37,094 bases of DNA, from contig JAQGDQ010002438.1 in the NCBI GenBank assembly GCA_030141605.1, positions 1 to 37,094 of the forward strand, read 5' to 3'. Positions 21,994 through 29,049 of the stretch are shown here, one piece after another; the first letter of the stretch is position 1; each line of letters begins with the position of its first letter. The notes under the pieces were generated by a model. It had not been told where the DNA came from. It was given only the letters and a program-made list of their open reading frames with translations, and did not search any database. The position numbers were made by a program, and so were the translations under genes. The stretch comes from Tubiluchus corallicola. Its lineage: Eukaryota; Priapulida; Priapulimorpha; Priapulimorphida; Tubiluchidae.

Positions 21994-22290
21994 TTATCTA
22001 TACTCTTCCCATCTTTCAAAAATATCCCGCGCGAATTCTGTAAATTCTTCAGCTGGGATATCGACGGTTTTCACGTTTTGCTTTGCTAAAAATTTACTAT
22101 ATTGCTTTTCTGATAAACGATCTTGCAGAGCTTTTTCAAGAACGTAAAATTTGCCATTTTTTGCGTGGGATAAGCAGCTAAATAATCTTGCATGTACTGC
22201 CTTTTTAGTAACTCTTACGATTATATCGCTGCTATTCTTATTCGCTGGAAAGCCTATTTTACTCTTTGGAATTTCTATAAATTTTACCAT
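21994..22290 (-). CDS. Hypothetical protein, 98 aa (accessory island 2)
   Basis: No family recognised. A small, mostly basic soluble protein opening MVKFIEIPKSKIGFPANKN with an acidic, helical C-terminus (EEFTEFARDIFERWEEY). It has its own promoter at 22345-22373 and AAGGAAGGA before the ATG at 22290. It may share its transcript with the Cys-rich genes downstream. It is a candidate early accessory (host-takeover or anti-defence) gene by context only. Confidence 0.72.
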   Translation of the reverse strand: MVKFIEIPKSKIGFPANKNSSDIIVRVTKKAVHARLFSCLSHAKNGKFYVLEKALQDRLSEKQYSKFLAKQNVKTVDIPAEEFTEFARDIFERWEEYR

Positions 22291-22344
22291 TTTAAATCCT
22301 TCCTTATTTTATCTCTATTCAACTTTATTGCTGAACATAATTAT

Positions 22345-22373
22345 ACTATAACAAATTAAAAACTGCTTGTCAA
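22345..22373 (-). promoter_or_regulatory. Sigma70-like promoter
   Basis: Read leftward: TTGACA (22368-22373), 17-bp spacer, TATAGT (22345-22350). It precedes the 98-aa gene by about 55 nt and is likely the promoter that also feeds the two Cys-rich genes downstream. Confidence 0.8.
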
Positions 22374-22393
22374 GTACTTTTTTGTTAAAAATA

Positions 22394-22939
22394 TTATTTT
22401 TGAATAGGGCGAGAAAAACGGTATTTACTTGTAAAGTCGCTTGAGAATTTGTCTTTCCAGACGCTGACCCCGTCCAAAGTCGATAAGTCGCCAATATACT
22501 CAAAAAACGCTTTTTCAGTCATCGCCACCGTAAAAAATGATTTATTAGGAAATCTTCTTTCGTCGGCTGGGAAGGAGCTATAGTCTTGCTTTCTGATGAA
22601 TAAATCTTTAGAATCTACAGGAAAAAGATCTCTGCTATCGTTGCCAGAATTTTTAATTCTCAAATTTCTTTTCGCGGAGTCTTTTGAGAAGGCAAACATA
22701 ACATTCTCGATAACCACATAATCACTTGTTTTTTCGCCTTGTGATTTTCTAGTTTCTTTGTCGGCGTTTAATTTTGCATATTTTTCGTTTTTTGCGATCT
22801 GTTCTTTTTCTGCTTTTTTTCCGGCGGGTGTTAGCGTGCCGTCTGCGCGGAACCATGCTTTTTTAACAAAGAATGTAACGCCGGTTTCTGTATTTGTTAC
22901 TTTTAACGCTTTTTTATGTGGTGTAGCTGTGTATGTCAT
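22394..22939 (-). CDS. Hypothetical protein, 181 aa (accessory island 2)
   Basis: No family recognised. The N-terminal part has a short strand-rich element (ALKVTNTETGVTFFVKKAWF), then a highly charged Lys/Glu stretch (about residues 40-70), then a mixed domain ending KYRFSRPIQK. The start is ATG 22939 (MTYTATPHKK), with AGAGGA about 10 nt upstream. A longer open frame begins at 22984, but that start lies over the -10 box (22973-22978), so it would be outside the transcript. The promoter segment is the second copy of the 51-bp repeat found at 3143-3193. The protein shows no similarity to the gene under the other copy. Confidence 0.75.
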   Translation of the reverse strand: MTYTATPHKKALKVTNTETGVTFFVKKAWFRADGTLTPAGKKAEKEQIAKNEKYAKLNADKETRKSQGEKTSDYVVIENVMFAFSKDSAKRNLRIKNSGNDSRDLFPVDSKDLFIRKQDYSSFPADERRFPNKSFFTVAMTEKAFFEYIGDLSTLDGVSVWKDKFSSDFTSKYRFSRPIQK

Positions 22940-22969
22940 TTTAAAAATCCTCTTCGTTTTGTTTATAAG

Positions 22970-23020
22970 TATAATATAGCACATGGAAAATAGCTTGTCA
23001 AGGATTTTTTTAATAAAAAT
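22970..23020. repeat. 51-bp promoter-bearing direct repeat, copy 2
   Basis: Identical to 3143-3193. The two copies are about 19.8 kb apart in the window, and each carries the same TTGACA-17-TATATT promoter in leftward orientation. Confidence 0.9.
22973..23001 (-). promoter_or_regulatory. Strong sigma70-like promoter (copy of 3146-3174)
   Basis: TTGACA at 22996-23001, 17-bp spacer, TATATT at 22973-22978, with TGC before the -10. It drives the 181-aa gene leftward and stands back to back with the methyltransferase promoter at 23060-23089. Confidence 0.85.
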
Positions 23021-23059
23021 GCAAAAATAATTTATGCACGAAATTATAAATAAAAATAC

Positions 23060-23089
23060 TTGACAAGTATATAAATTGTATGCTAGTGT
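23060..23089 (+). promoter_or_regulatory. Promoter of the C5 methyltransferase
   Basis: TTGACA (23060-23065), an 18-bp spacer and TAGTGT (23084-23089) preceded by TGC, an extended -10. The leader has TGGAGA 7 nt before the ATG at 23117. The -10 is weaker than in the accessory promoters. Confidence 0.65.
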
Positions 23090-23116
23090 ATATTTAACAT
23101 ATATGGAGATTTATAA

Positions 23117-23995
23117 ATGAAAAAAATACGTTTTGCAGATTTATTCGCCGGGATTGGCGGCTTTCACTTAGTTGGACATAGTTTGGGGCTGGAGTGCGTT
23201 TTCGCAAGTGAGATAGATAAATATGCGCGAGAAACCTACGAATATAATTTTAAAAAGGTGTGCCCCGCTTTTTTTAAAAAGGGGCGGTTTTTCGGGGATA
23301 TTACAACTATAAACCCAAGCGACATACCAGATTTTGACATACTATTTGCGGGGTTCCCCTGCCAACCTTTTTCTAGCATTGGGCTTCAAAAGGGCTTTGA
23401 GGATAAAGGGAGAGGCGACATGTTCTTTGAGATATGTAGGATAATCAAAGAAAAACAGCCTAACGCATTCCTCCTTGAAAATGTTAGAAACTTAGTCAGC
23501 CATAACAAAGGTAAAACATTCAGCATAATGAAAAATATTATTAAAAACGACCTTGGGTACTCGTTTCATCACGCGATCATAAAAGCGAGTGATTTTGGAT
23601 TACCGCAATATCGCGAGCGTGTCTACATGGTTGGCTTTAAGGGCGGCTGTTCTTCTAAAAGTTGTTTTAAATTTCCCGAGAAAAAACCTTTAAATTTAAC
23701 ACTATCGGATATTTTTAAAGGAAAATGCGATAGAAAAATCGGGTATACGTTGCGGGCGAGTGGGGGAGGCTCTAAAATAGGCGGGGCTCGGCCGGCTTGG
23801 GATGGGTACATTGTTGATGGAAAAGAAAGACGATTGACGATCGAAGAAGCCAAAAGGATGCAAGGCTTCCCGCCCGACTTTCATTTTCCCGTGTCAAAAT
23901 CGCAAGCAATGAAGCAGCTAGGCAACTCTATCGCTATCCCGGCGGTAAGAGCGATTACAAAAAAAGTTATCGGCGCATATCTGCAAAAATTTTAG
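23117..23995 (+). CDS. DNA (cytosine-5) methyltransferase
   Basis: A 292-aa C5 methyltransferase with all core motifs in order: motif I DLFAGIGGF (residues 7-15), motif IV GFPCQPFSS with the catalytic Cys (about 81), motif VI ENVRNL (about 120), motif VIII QYRERVYMVGF (about 163), and motifs IX-X RMQGFPPDF and KQLGNSIAIPAV at the end. Complete and probably active; the target site cannot be read from the sequence. The short spacing between VIII and IX (about 90 residues) means a small target-recognition region. There is no adjacent restriction endonuclease gene, so it is an orphan enzyme, probably protecting phage DNA from host restriction. It lies on its own in rightward orientation and lacks the GATTCG hexamer common in the backbone. 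Confidence 0.95.
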   Translation: MKKIRFADLFAGIGGFHLVGHSLGLECVFASEIDKYARETYEYNFKKVCPAFFKKGRFFGDITTINPSDIPDFDILFAGFPCQPFSSIGLQKGFEDKGRGDMFFEICRIIKEKQPNAFLLENVRNLVSHNKGKTFSIMKNIIKNDLGYSFHHAIIKASDFGLPQYRERVYMVGFKGGCSSKSCFKFPEKKPLNLTLSDIFKGKCDRKIGYTLRASGGGSKIGGARPAWDGYIVDGKERRLTIEEAKRMQGFPPDFHFPVSKSQAMKQLGNSIAIPAVRAITKKVIGAYLQKF

Positions 23996-24013
23996 CCGGT
24001 CTCTAAAATCGGG

Positions 24014-24784
24014 CTAGAAGCTTAAAAAATTGCTGTTGGAGATTACTAGTTCCCCGCGATTCGCATGTATGCTCTGAACGTTGATGGTGGTAATTCTGTA
24101 TTTTTTGTACAGCTCGTAAATTTCCGAACCCACAGCGTTACTCTGCACAAAAAATACCTGTTTTTCAGTGAGATAATCGCAGAATAATTTAAGTTCCGAT
24201 TCGTCCGATTCGCTAAAATTGTAGGCGCCGTACTCCTGATTAGCGCGGTAATAGGGAGGATCCAAATAGACAAAGTCCCCTTTTTCAGGGCGTATTTCTT
24301 GATAATTTTTCGATTCGATAACTGCATTTTTTAGCAGCCTAGCGCATTTCTCCAGATTTGCATAATCATAGCGCGGAACGTACTTTTTGCCCCGATAACC
24401 TGAATTAATTTTATTTTGCTTATTTAGGCGAAATCTGGTATCGAAGGATGCTTTACTTAGGTAGATTAGCCGAGACGCTGCATATACTTTTTTATCCGAT
24501 TCAACTCCGCGAATAAAGTAAAAATAATCCTTGCTGCAATTTTTAAAATGGGCTTTTAAATAGGTGGCTAGCTCTTCCGGACTATCCCTGACAACCTTAT
24601 GCGCGTCAATAACAATAGCGTTTGAATCGCTTAAATAGGCGGTTTTTGGCGCTAAGCAGAAGTACACGGCCCCACTGCCCAAAAATGGCTCAAAGTATCG
24701 ATTAAATTTTTTCGGGAAATGGGGCAATAATTTTTTAGCCGTGCGATTTTTACTCCCGGCATAACCCATAAACGCTCTAGTCAT
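24014..24784 (-). CDS. DNA N6-adenine methyltransferase (Dam/D12 class)
   Basis: A 256-aa D12-class enzyme. The N-terminus holds the AdoMet motif GYAGSKNRTAKKLLPHFP with FEPFLGSGAVYF (about residues 31-45), and DPPYY (about 175) is the catalytic motif IV. The intervening target domain is short, with a KYVPRYDY segment. It likely modifies phage DNA at a short palindrome; the site is unknown, although the repeated GATTC element makes GANTC one option to test. It is the last gene of the leftward replication/lysis operon. AAGGGAG lies 8 nt before the ATG, which overlaps nothing (one base after the DUF6378-like stop). Confidence 0.93.
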   Translation of the reverse strand: MTRAFMGYAGSKNRTAKKLLPHFPKKFNRYFEPFLGSGAVYFCLAPKTAYLSDSNAIVIDAHKVVRDSPEELATYLKAHFKNCSKDYFYFIRGVESDKKVYAASRLIYLSKASFDTRFRLNKQNKINSGYRGKKYVPRYDYANLEKCARLLKNAVIESKNYQEIRPEKGDFVYLDPPYYRANQEYGAYNFSESDESELKLFCDYLTEKQVFFVQSNAVGSEIYELYKKYRITTINVQSIHANRGELVISNSNFLSF

Positions 24785-24785
24785 C

Positions 24786-25061
24786 TTAAAAACTCCCTTC
24801 GTCCCCGCGAAGACTATCTAAAATCGCAGCGTAACCGGCTATATCCACGGCTGTGTCTTTGTGGTTTAAGTCGTTGATAATCCGGCATATTTTTAGGTCG
24901 ATCATACATAAGGCAACCTGTTGAGAAGTCACCTTTATTCCTAAAATTTGCGACCAGCGAATCGCGATTTTTTCAAAACATTCGTACATACAACCGTATT
25001 CTTTTTCACGCGAATCGAGGGTACTCTCTACCGTTTTTAAAAATTCCTTAGTTTCCGTCAT
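24786..25061 (-). CDS. DUF6378-like small phage protein
   Basis: A 91-aa helical protein with the pattern of the DUF6378 family: an Arg/Glu-Tyr-Gly turn (REKEYGCMYECF), IAIRWSQILGIKVTSQQVAL, MIDLKICRI and a closing VDIAGYAAILDSL. The family is widespread in phages but has no firm biochemical role; a link to nucleotide metabolism has been suggested from its all-helical, pyrophosphatase-like look. ATG 25061 overlaps the previous stop as ATGA; an earlier in-frame ATG at 25073 is less likely. Confidence 0.75.
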   Translation of the reverse strand: MTETKEFLKTVESTLDSREKEYGCMYECFEKIAIRWSQILGIKVTSQQVALCMIDLKICRIINDLNHKDTAVDIAGYAAILDSLRGDEGSF

Positions 25062-25258
25062 TTTACCCCGCATATTTTTTCAAATTTTAAATTATTTTTC
25101 ATGACAATTGTAAATAGTTCCTCTTGTTCAATGACCGGCGGGAGCAGGGCATAAGGGACCGGCTGATACCACAGGCAATCGGCTGATTGTAGCCGCTCTT
25201 TGTATAGGGAGCAGCCGGACAAAAATACAGCTAAAATAAATAGTACAGATAGCCTCAT
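25058..25258 (-). CDS. Small lipoprotein, candidate outer-membrane spanin (Rz1-like)
   Basis: A 66-aa protein with a clear lipoprotein signal: MRLSVLFILAVFLSGCSLY, with LSGC as lipobox and Cys16 as the acylated residue. The short mature part has a Pro-rich stretch (VPYALLPPV). A membrane-anchored coiled-coil protein is encoded directly upstream, with 4 bp overlap, so together they look like a two-component spanin that fuses inner and outer membranes at lysis. This implies a Gram-negative host. The 4-bp overlap and size match known spanin pairs. Confidence 0.7.
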   Translation of the reverse strand: MRLSVLFILAVFLSGCSLYKERLQSADCLWYQPVPYALLPPVIEQEELFTIVMKNNLKFEKICGVK

Positions 25259-25440
25259 TTCCTCAACCTTTCTTCTAAAATTTTTTTCAATTCTTCCACA
25301 GATAACTTGTCCACTTCCTTTGATTTTTCCAGTATGTCAATTTCCACCTGTAATTTTTCCAATTTATCGTTTTTCCTAACGTCCCTATATATCAAAAAAA
25401 CCAGCGCAATCAATAGGCTAAGTGAAAGTAGGTAATCCAT
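25255..25440 (-). CDS. Candidate inner-membrane spanin (Rz-like)
   Basis: A 61-aa protein: an N-terminal membrane segment (YLLSLSLLIALVFLIY, about residues 3-18) followed by a charged coiled coil (LEKLQVEIDILEKSKEVDKL). Type II topology with a periplasmic coiled coil is the i-spanin layout. It overlaps the lipoprotein gene by 4 bp and the 47-aa gene upstream by 23 bp. The coiled coil is short compared with lambda Rz. Confidence 0.65.
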   Translation of the reverse strand: MDYLLSLSLLIALVFLIYRDVRKNDKLEKLQVEIDILEKSKEVDKLSVEELKKILEERLRK

Positions 25441-25561
25441 CTTTTATGTCCTTATTTGCCTTGTTCATCAAAGTAATGTAGCCGATTCGCACACTTATTT
25501 TGTACGAAAAAACCCCACAAAAGAAACCCATTAAAAATCCCGCGAAAGTTAAATAAATCAT
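25418..25561 (-). CDS. 47-aa membrane protein in lysis cassette
   Basis: A very short gene opening MIYLTFAGFLMGFFCGVFSY, one membrane helix, then a small basic tail. It starts by ATGA overlap with the holin-like gene and has AAGGAG 8 nt upstream, so it should be translated. Small single-span proteins in this position are often holins, antiholins or pinholins; which one is open. Confidence 0.65.
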   Translation of the reverse strand: MIYLTFAGFLMGFFCGVFSYKISVRIGYITLMNKANKDIKDGLPTFT

Positions 25562-25779
25562 TTTTTATTCTCCTTTAGAATCTGCGCATTTTTCTTTGTG
25601 TTTAGCAAGCTGAACCATCGCAAAAGCTCAATAAACCCCCTATAAAAGCGGGCTAGAGCCGAGTCGCCCGTTGGGACGGGGAAAAGTCCAACAAGCGTTG
25701 TTGCTGCGGCGACTATAGCAAAAAATGCGCCTGTTAGCGTGTCGAAATTAGTTGTAAGCCAAGTTAAAAAATCTATCAT
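25558..25779 (-). CDS. Holin-like membrane protein, 73 aa
   Basis: A 73-aa protein with an N-terminal amphipathic segment (MIDFLTWLTTNFDTL), a hydrophobic helix (TGAFFAIVAAATTLVGLF, about residues 16-33) and a basic C-terminus (NTKKNAQILKENKK). Size, membrane span and charged tail suit a holin. The start is ATG 25779, with TGGAG 9 nt upstream, five bases after the preceding stop; a longer frame from 25818 overlaps the upstream gene and is less likely. Confidence 0.65.
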   Translation of the reverse strand: MIDFLTWLTTNFDTLTGAFFAIVAAATTLVGLFPVPTGDSALARFYRGFIELLRWFSLLNTKKNAQILKENKK

Positions 25780-25783
25780 TTTT

Positions 25784-26113
25784 TTACTCCATAAAATATA
25801 TTTCTTTGATACCGTCATTTTTAATTAAAATATTATATTTTCCCAATACGATAGTCCCAATTTCTATAATAGTTAAGTATTTGATTAATGTGTATAAATT
25901 TTCTTGGGTACCGTACTCTATCTGTACAGTCATCCCTTTGGAAAATTCGTTATAATACGATTCTTTTCTTACATTTTTGAGGGCTTTATCACATAAAAAC
26001 CCTCGCGCTATTTTAAAATTTATCCCGGAAAACTCACGCAGTGCAATAATTTTATCCTTAAATTTTTTGTCTACGCCATCTGCTCCGCAGCAACGACACG
26101 AAAAGTCTAGCAT
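25784..26113 (-). CDS. M15-peptidase-like protein lacking metal ligands
   Basis: A 109-aa protein whose pattern follows the phage M15 D-Ala-D-Ala carboxypeptidase fold: FSCRCCGADGVDKKF at the N-terminus, IIALREFSGINFKIARGFLC in the middle, then a segment equivalent to the S-x-H-x-x-G-x-A-x-D-I zinc site. Here that segment reads YNEFSKGMTVQIEY, so the His and Asp ligands appear replaced (F and Q). It is probably catalytically dead, perhaps a cell-wall-binding or regulatory partner in lysis. Alignment is by eye and modest. ATG 26113 follows the clamp gene stop by one base. Confidence 0.5.
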   Translation of the reverse strand: MLDFSCRCCGADGVDKKFKDKIIALREFSGINFKIARGFLCDKALKNVRKESYYNEFSKGMTVQIEYGTQENLYTLIKYLTIIEIGTIVLGKYNILIKNDGIKEIYFME

Positions 26114-26114
26114 T

Positions 26115-27137
26115 TTAATTCTCTCTTTTTTTTGGCACAAGCAGATAGGTTATATTACCGCAGCTAAAAATTTGCGGTTTTTCGCAACTATCTGAAAAAG
26201 AAAGCGTTACAAATTTTTCATTTTTAAATACTTTTCCGATTTTAGATAGGTAGCTCGGCGAAAAAGACACGTCGATTCGCATTGTGGACTCACCCACTTC
26301 TATTTTTGGGGCTACCGGCGCCTGTTCCCAGTCAAGAAACTCTAAAAATAGCCTACCTTTTTCTGTAAAAAATCGCGCATATTCTGACTTTTCCACTTTT
26401 GTTAAAAATTTAGGTAGCACTCTTATATTTGTTCGCTCTTCTTTTCTAATTTCCTCAAGTAAATCGAGCACCTTAGCGCCCAAATCGTACGGGTTACCCC
26501 TTTTCGGATCAACCGAATTACATCGCAAAGTCACACCTTGACAAACTAGATAATTATATTTTTCACAAAAACCATAGTGAACATCTCCCTTCGCGAAAAG
26601 TTTATAAAAACTTGTAAAAATGTCTTTTTTAAAGGCGCCGTAAAACGCCGATTCGCGCGATTCGAATTCGCCTACCGCCATATAATGGCGGTTGAAGCTC
26701 AGAATTTTCAATTCTTCCGATTCGTTTTTTAAAAAATTAACGAAAGTATAATAGTAATCCTTGCCGACCGCAGAAACAGCCGCCTCAGCTGCCTTCTTAA
26801 ACTTTTTTTCTGGAAGAAACACCATTTTATCCGGGGTTGTCGGAGCAAAATATACGGGCGTCTCCTGTTCTTGCGAGGAAAGAGGATAACCCCCTATTTT
26901 TATTGTCTTTTTTTCTAAAATAAGACTTTTTTCTTCTGAAATTTTTAGGTAGTTCAGTAAATCGGTAGTTTTAAATGATAGAAGCTCTTCAGGATTACTA
27001 CCGTCTATCCCAAAATATAAAATTTTCTCCGAATCGCCTGTAAAAATGTATGAATTACATATATTTACGTCCTGAATTTTTAATTTTTTAGCAAAACGAA
27101 CTAAATTTTTAAATGTTTTGTAATTAATTTCCGACAT
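26115..27137 (-). CDS. Sliding-clamp-like protein (DnaN/beta-like)
   Basis: A 340-aa protein with the three-domain look of bacterial beta clamps. The middle part (FLPEKKFKKAAEAAVSAVG, then ILSFNRHYMAVGE, about residues 107-155) matches the second-domain pattern f.l....l...l... / l...atdg.rla. The C-terminal end (RIDVSFSPSYLSKIGKVF, then ITYLLVPKK) matches the final beta-clamp elements. Length is close to a full clamp (about 370 aa). It would tether the phage polymerase encoded next door; the polymerase stop lies 5 bp before its start. AAGGA lies about 10 nt before the ATG. Confidence 0.65.
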   Translation of the reverse strand: MSEINYKTFKNLVRFAKKLKIQDVNICNSYIFTGDSEKILYFGIDGSNPEELLSFKTTDLLNYLKISEEKSLILEKKTIKIGGYPLSSQEQETPVYFAPTTPDKMVFLPEKKFKKAAEAAVSAVGKDYYYTFVNFLKNESEELKILSFNRHYMAVGEFESRESAFYGAFKKDIFTSFYKLFAKGDVHYGFCEKYNYLVCQGVTLRCNSVDPKRGNPYDLGAKVLDLLEEIRKEERTNIRVLPKFLTKVEKSEYARFFTEKGRLFLEFLDWEQAPVAPKIEVGESTMRIDVSFSPSYLSKIGKVFKNEKFVTLSFSDSCEKPQIFSCGNITYLLVPKKREN

Positions 27138-27142
27138 GTTTT

Positions 27143-29038
27143 TTAATCCTTCCTATACCGCTTCCCAACCCACGATTCGCCGCAACGAATCGGATAGTCT
27201 TTAGCCCATTCTGGGGGTTCCACGACAATCTCGTCCAATTTTTCCTTGTAAAAATCAACCGAGTCTTTGCTAACCGAATAAATCAATTCATCGTGTACGT
27301 GGAAAATAGGCAGTAATCCAAGCTGTTTATTTACGTTCCGAATCGAGTGCGCTAAGATATCTCTGGCAGTTGCCTGACATAAATTTTCGCATAATTTGCC
27401 CCCATATATTTTTATTTTTTGCTCTTTTGGTCGATAGAACACCCCCTCAAACCCAACCCCGACGTTTGGGTAGGCGATAGAACGCCCAGAAGGCAAAGTC
27501 ATTCTTGTAACGGCGCGCGAATCGACTAAAAAATTTACGCCGATTCGTTTCAAATTTTCTGAAATAATTCCCCCAGAAAGTCCGCTTTCAAGATCCCGCC
27601 AAAGCTCCGGAATGGCGGGCGAGGCGCCGCGCCACGAATCGACCATATTGAACACGTCCGAATCGCTGTACTCGCCTTCCCTCATCCCAAAAGCTCGCCA
27701 ACTTCCAAGCGAGCCGCCATACCCGCTCGCCAACTCGGCGACTTTTCCAAGTGCACGTTGGGGATGCGTGCCATCGGAATTTACCGGAGTTCCGGTAATT
27801 GCCGCTGCCGTTAAGCTGTAGATATCCCTGCCTTTTTTAAAGGCTTCGATTCGCCAATTTTCCCCGGACAAAGCCGCCAATACAATAGCCTCAATACTTG
27901 AAAAATCTAAGCCTATCAGCAGATGTCCCGGATTCGCAATAATCATGCCACGAATACAAGCTAGCAAGCTGTTAAGTTCGTCTTTTTCGATTCGCCCGTT
28001 ATTTTTAAGCGCTTCTTTGAACTTATCCACGCTTAAATCGGGATGAAAGCTCTCTCTTTCTTCCGCTTTAGGCAAATTATGAATCTGTACGCCCCGCCCC
28101 GCCCATCGTCCTGTTAGAGCGCTCGCGAAATCCAACTCGCCAAAAATACGAGGCGGCGCGCCGATCGCCCGCCTTAAAACCGCGTCCATTTTTTTCAAGG
28201 CGGTCCCGCTGGCACGCTGCCGAATCGACAAAACCTCTTTAGCAGCTTTACTAATTTGTGGATTCGCTAGCGCCGATTCGACGGTGCCTTCCTGTAAATT
28301 TGGTAGTATGGTACCGCAAAAATCCGCTAGGTAACTTAGAATTTTAGCACGTTGGTTCGGCGTTCCAACTGCCCCGGATGTGAGCGCTTTCAACTCTTCG
28401 GCTGCCTCTTTTTTAAGCACGTTGTTTCGATTCGAAACCAACCAAGCCAACTCAACGTCCACTGGGATGCCTATGTAATTTATGAATAAATCTAAGATCA
28501 TGTCTTCGTAATCTTCTTCCCCGGGAGCGTTTTTTATCCGGGCATACAGCTGTTTCAAAATATCCACGTCTTTTTTACAATATTCCTCAATTGTTAGTAA
28601 CTCGTCAAAAGTAAAAGGTGCGCCCCGCTTGACTAACTCATTTCCAGCGTCCAATTTATTGCCGAATCCAAAAAATTCTGAAAGCGCCTGCAGGCTAGCT
28701 CCCGAGCTCTTATCCAAATTTAAAAACTGCGCAATTTTCATCGTACAATGTATTTTTTTAGCCGTAAAAATGTCGGGAATATCAGCATGATACCGCCGTA
28801 AAACATAGTTCCACGCAAATGTTTCAAACATAACATTATGCGCGATGACCGTATAATTTTTAAGGTTCTTCAGCTCCTCCGGGAAGGGCTCAAGAGGCTG
28901 CCATATTTTAGTTTCCTTGGCGTCTACGGAATACGCCATGCATAAAATAGAGGTAGAAGAATGCATGGCGTATACAGCCGCGCCGTGCTTTTTCAAATTT
29001 ACTTTTGAGGCTGTCTCAAAATCGAGAAAAAGTTCCAT
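27143..29038 (-). CDS. DNA polymerase, family A, with 3'-5' exonuclease
   Basis: A 631-aa replicative polymerase. The N-terminal exonuclease has motif I LFLDFETA (residues 3-10), motif II AHNVMFE (about 70) and motif III YCKKDVDI (about 157). The polymerase part has motif A GLDFSSIEAIV (about 378), motif B RALGKVAELASGYGG (about 430) and motif C FHVHDELIYSV (about 581), all with expected catalytic Asp/Arg/Lys/His residues. There is no 5'-3' nuclease domain, so it is the phage type rather than cellular Pol I. AAAGGC precedes the ATG. It lies between the SSB-like and clamp-like genes. Confidence 0.95.
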   Translation of the reverse strand: MELFLDFETASKVNLKKHGAAVYAMHSSTSILCMAYSVDAKETKIWQPLEPFPEELKNLKNYTVIAHNVMFETFAWNYVLRRYHADIPDIFTAKKIHCTMKIAQFLNLDKSSGASLQALSEFFGFGNKLDAGNELVKRGAPFTFDELLTIEEYCKKDVDILKQLYARIKNAPGEEDYEDMILDLFINYIGIPVDVELAWLVSNRNNVLKKEAAEELKALTSGAVGTPNQRAKILSYLADFCGTILPNLQEGTVESALANPQISKAAKEVLSIRQRASGTALKKMDAVLRRAIGAPPRIFGELDFASALTGRWAGRGVQIHNLPKAEERESFHPDLSVDKFKEALKNNGRIEKDELNSLLACIRGMIIANPGHLLIGLDFSSIEAIVLAALSGENWRIEAFKKGRDIYSLTAAAITGTPVNSDGTHPQRALGKVAELASGYGGSLGSWRAFGMREGEYSDSDVFNMVDSWRGASPAIPELWRDLESGLSGGIISENLKRIGVNFLVDSRAVTRMTLPSGRSIAYPNVGVGFEGVFYRPKEQKIKIYGGKLCENLCQATARDILAHSIRNVNKQLGLLPIFHVHDELIYSVSKDSVDFYKEKLDEIVVEPPEWAKDYPIRCGESWVGKRYRKD

Positions 29039-29049
29039 TTTTCAAGCCT

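Noticed and set aside
22394-22984. Longer 196-aa version of the 181-aa gene
   Set aside because: Its start lies over the -10 box, outside the expected transcript; ATG 22939 has the ribosome site.
23996-24020. Terminator between the two methyltransferase genes
   Set aside because: Only a 5-bp stem (TAGCC/GGCTA) with a long loop and no U-tract; too weak to call.
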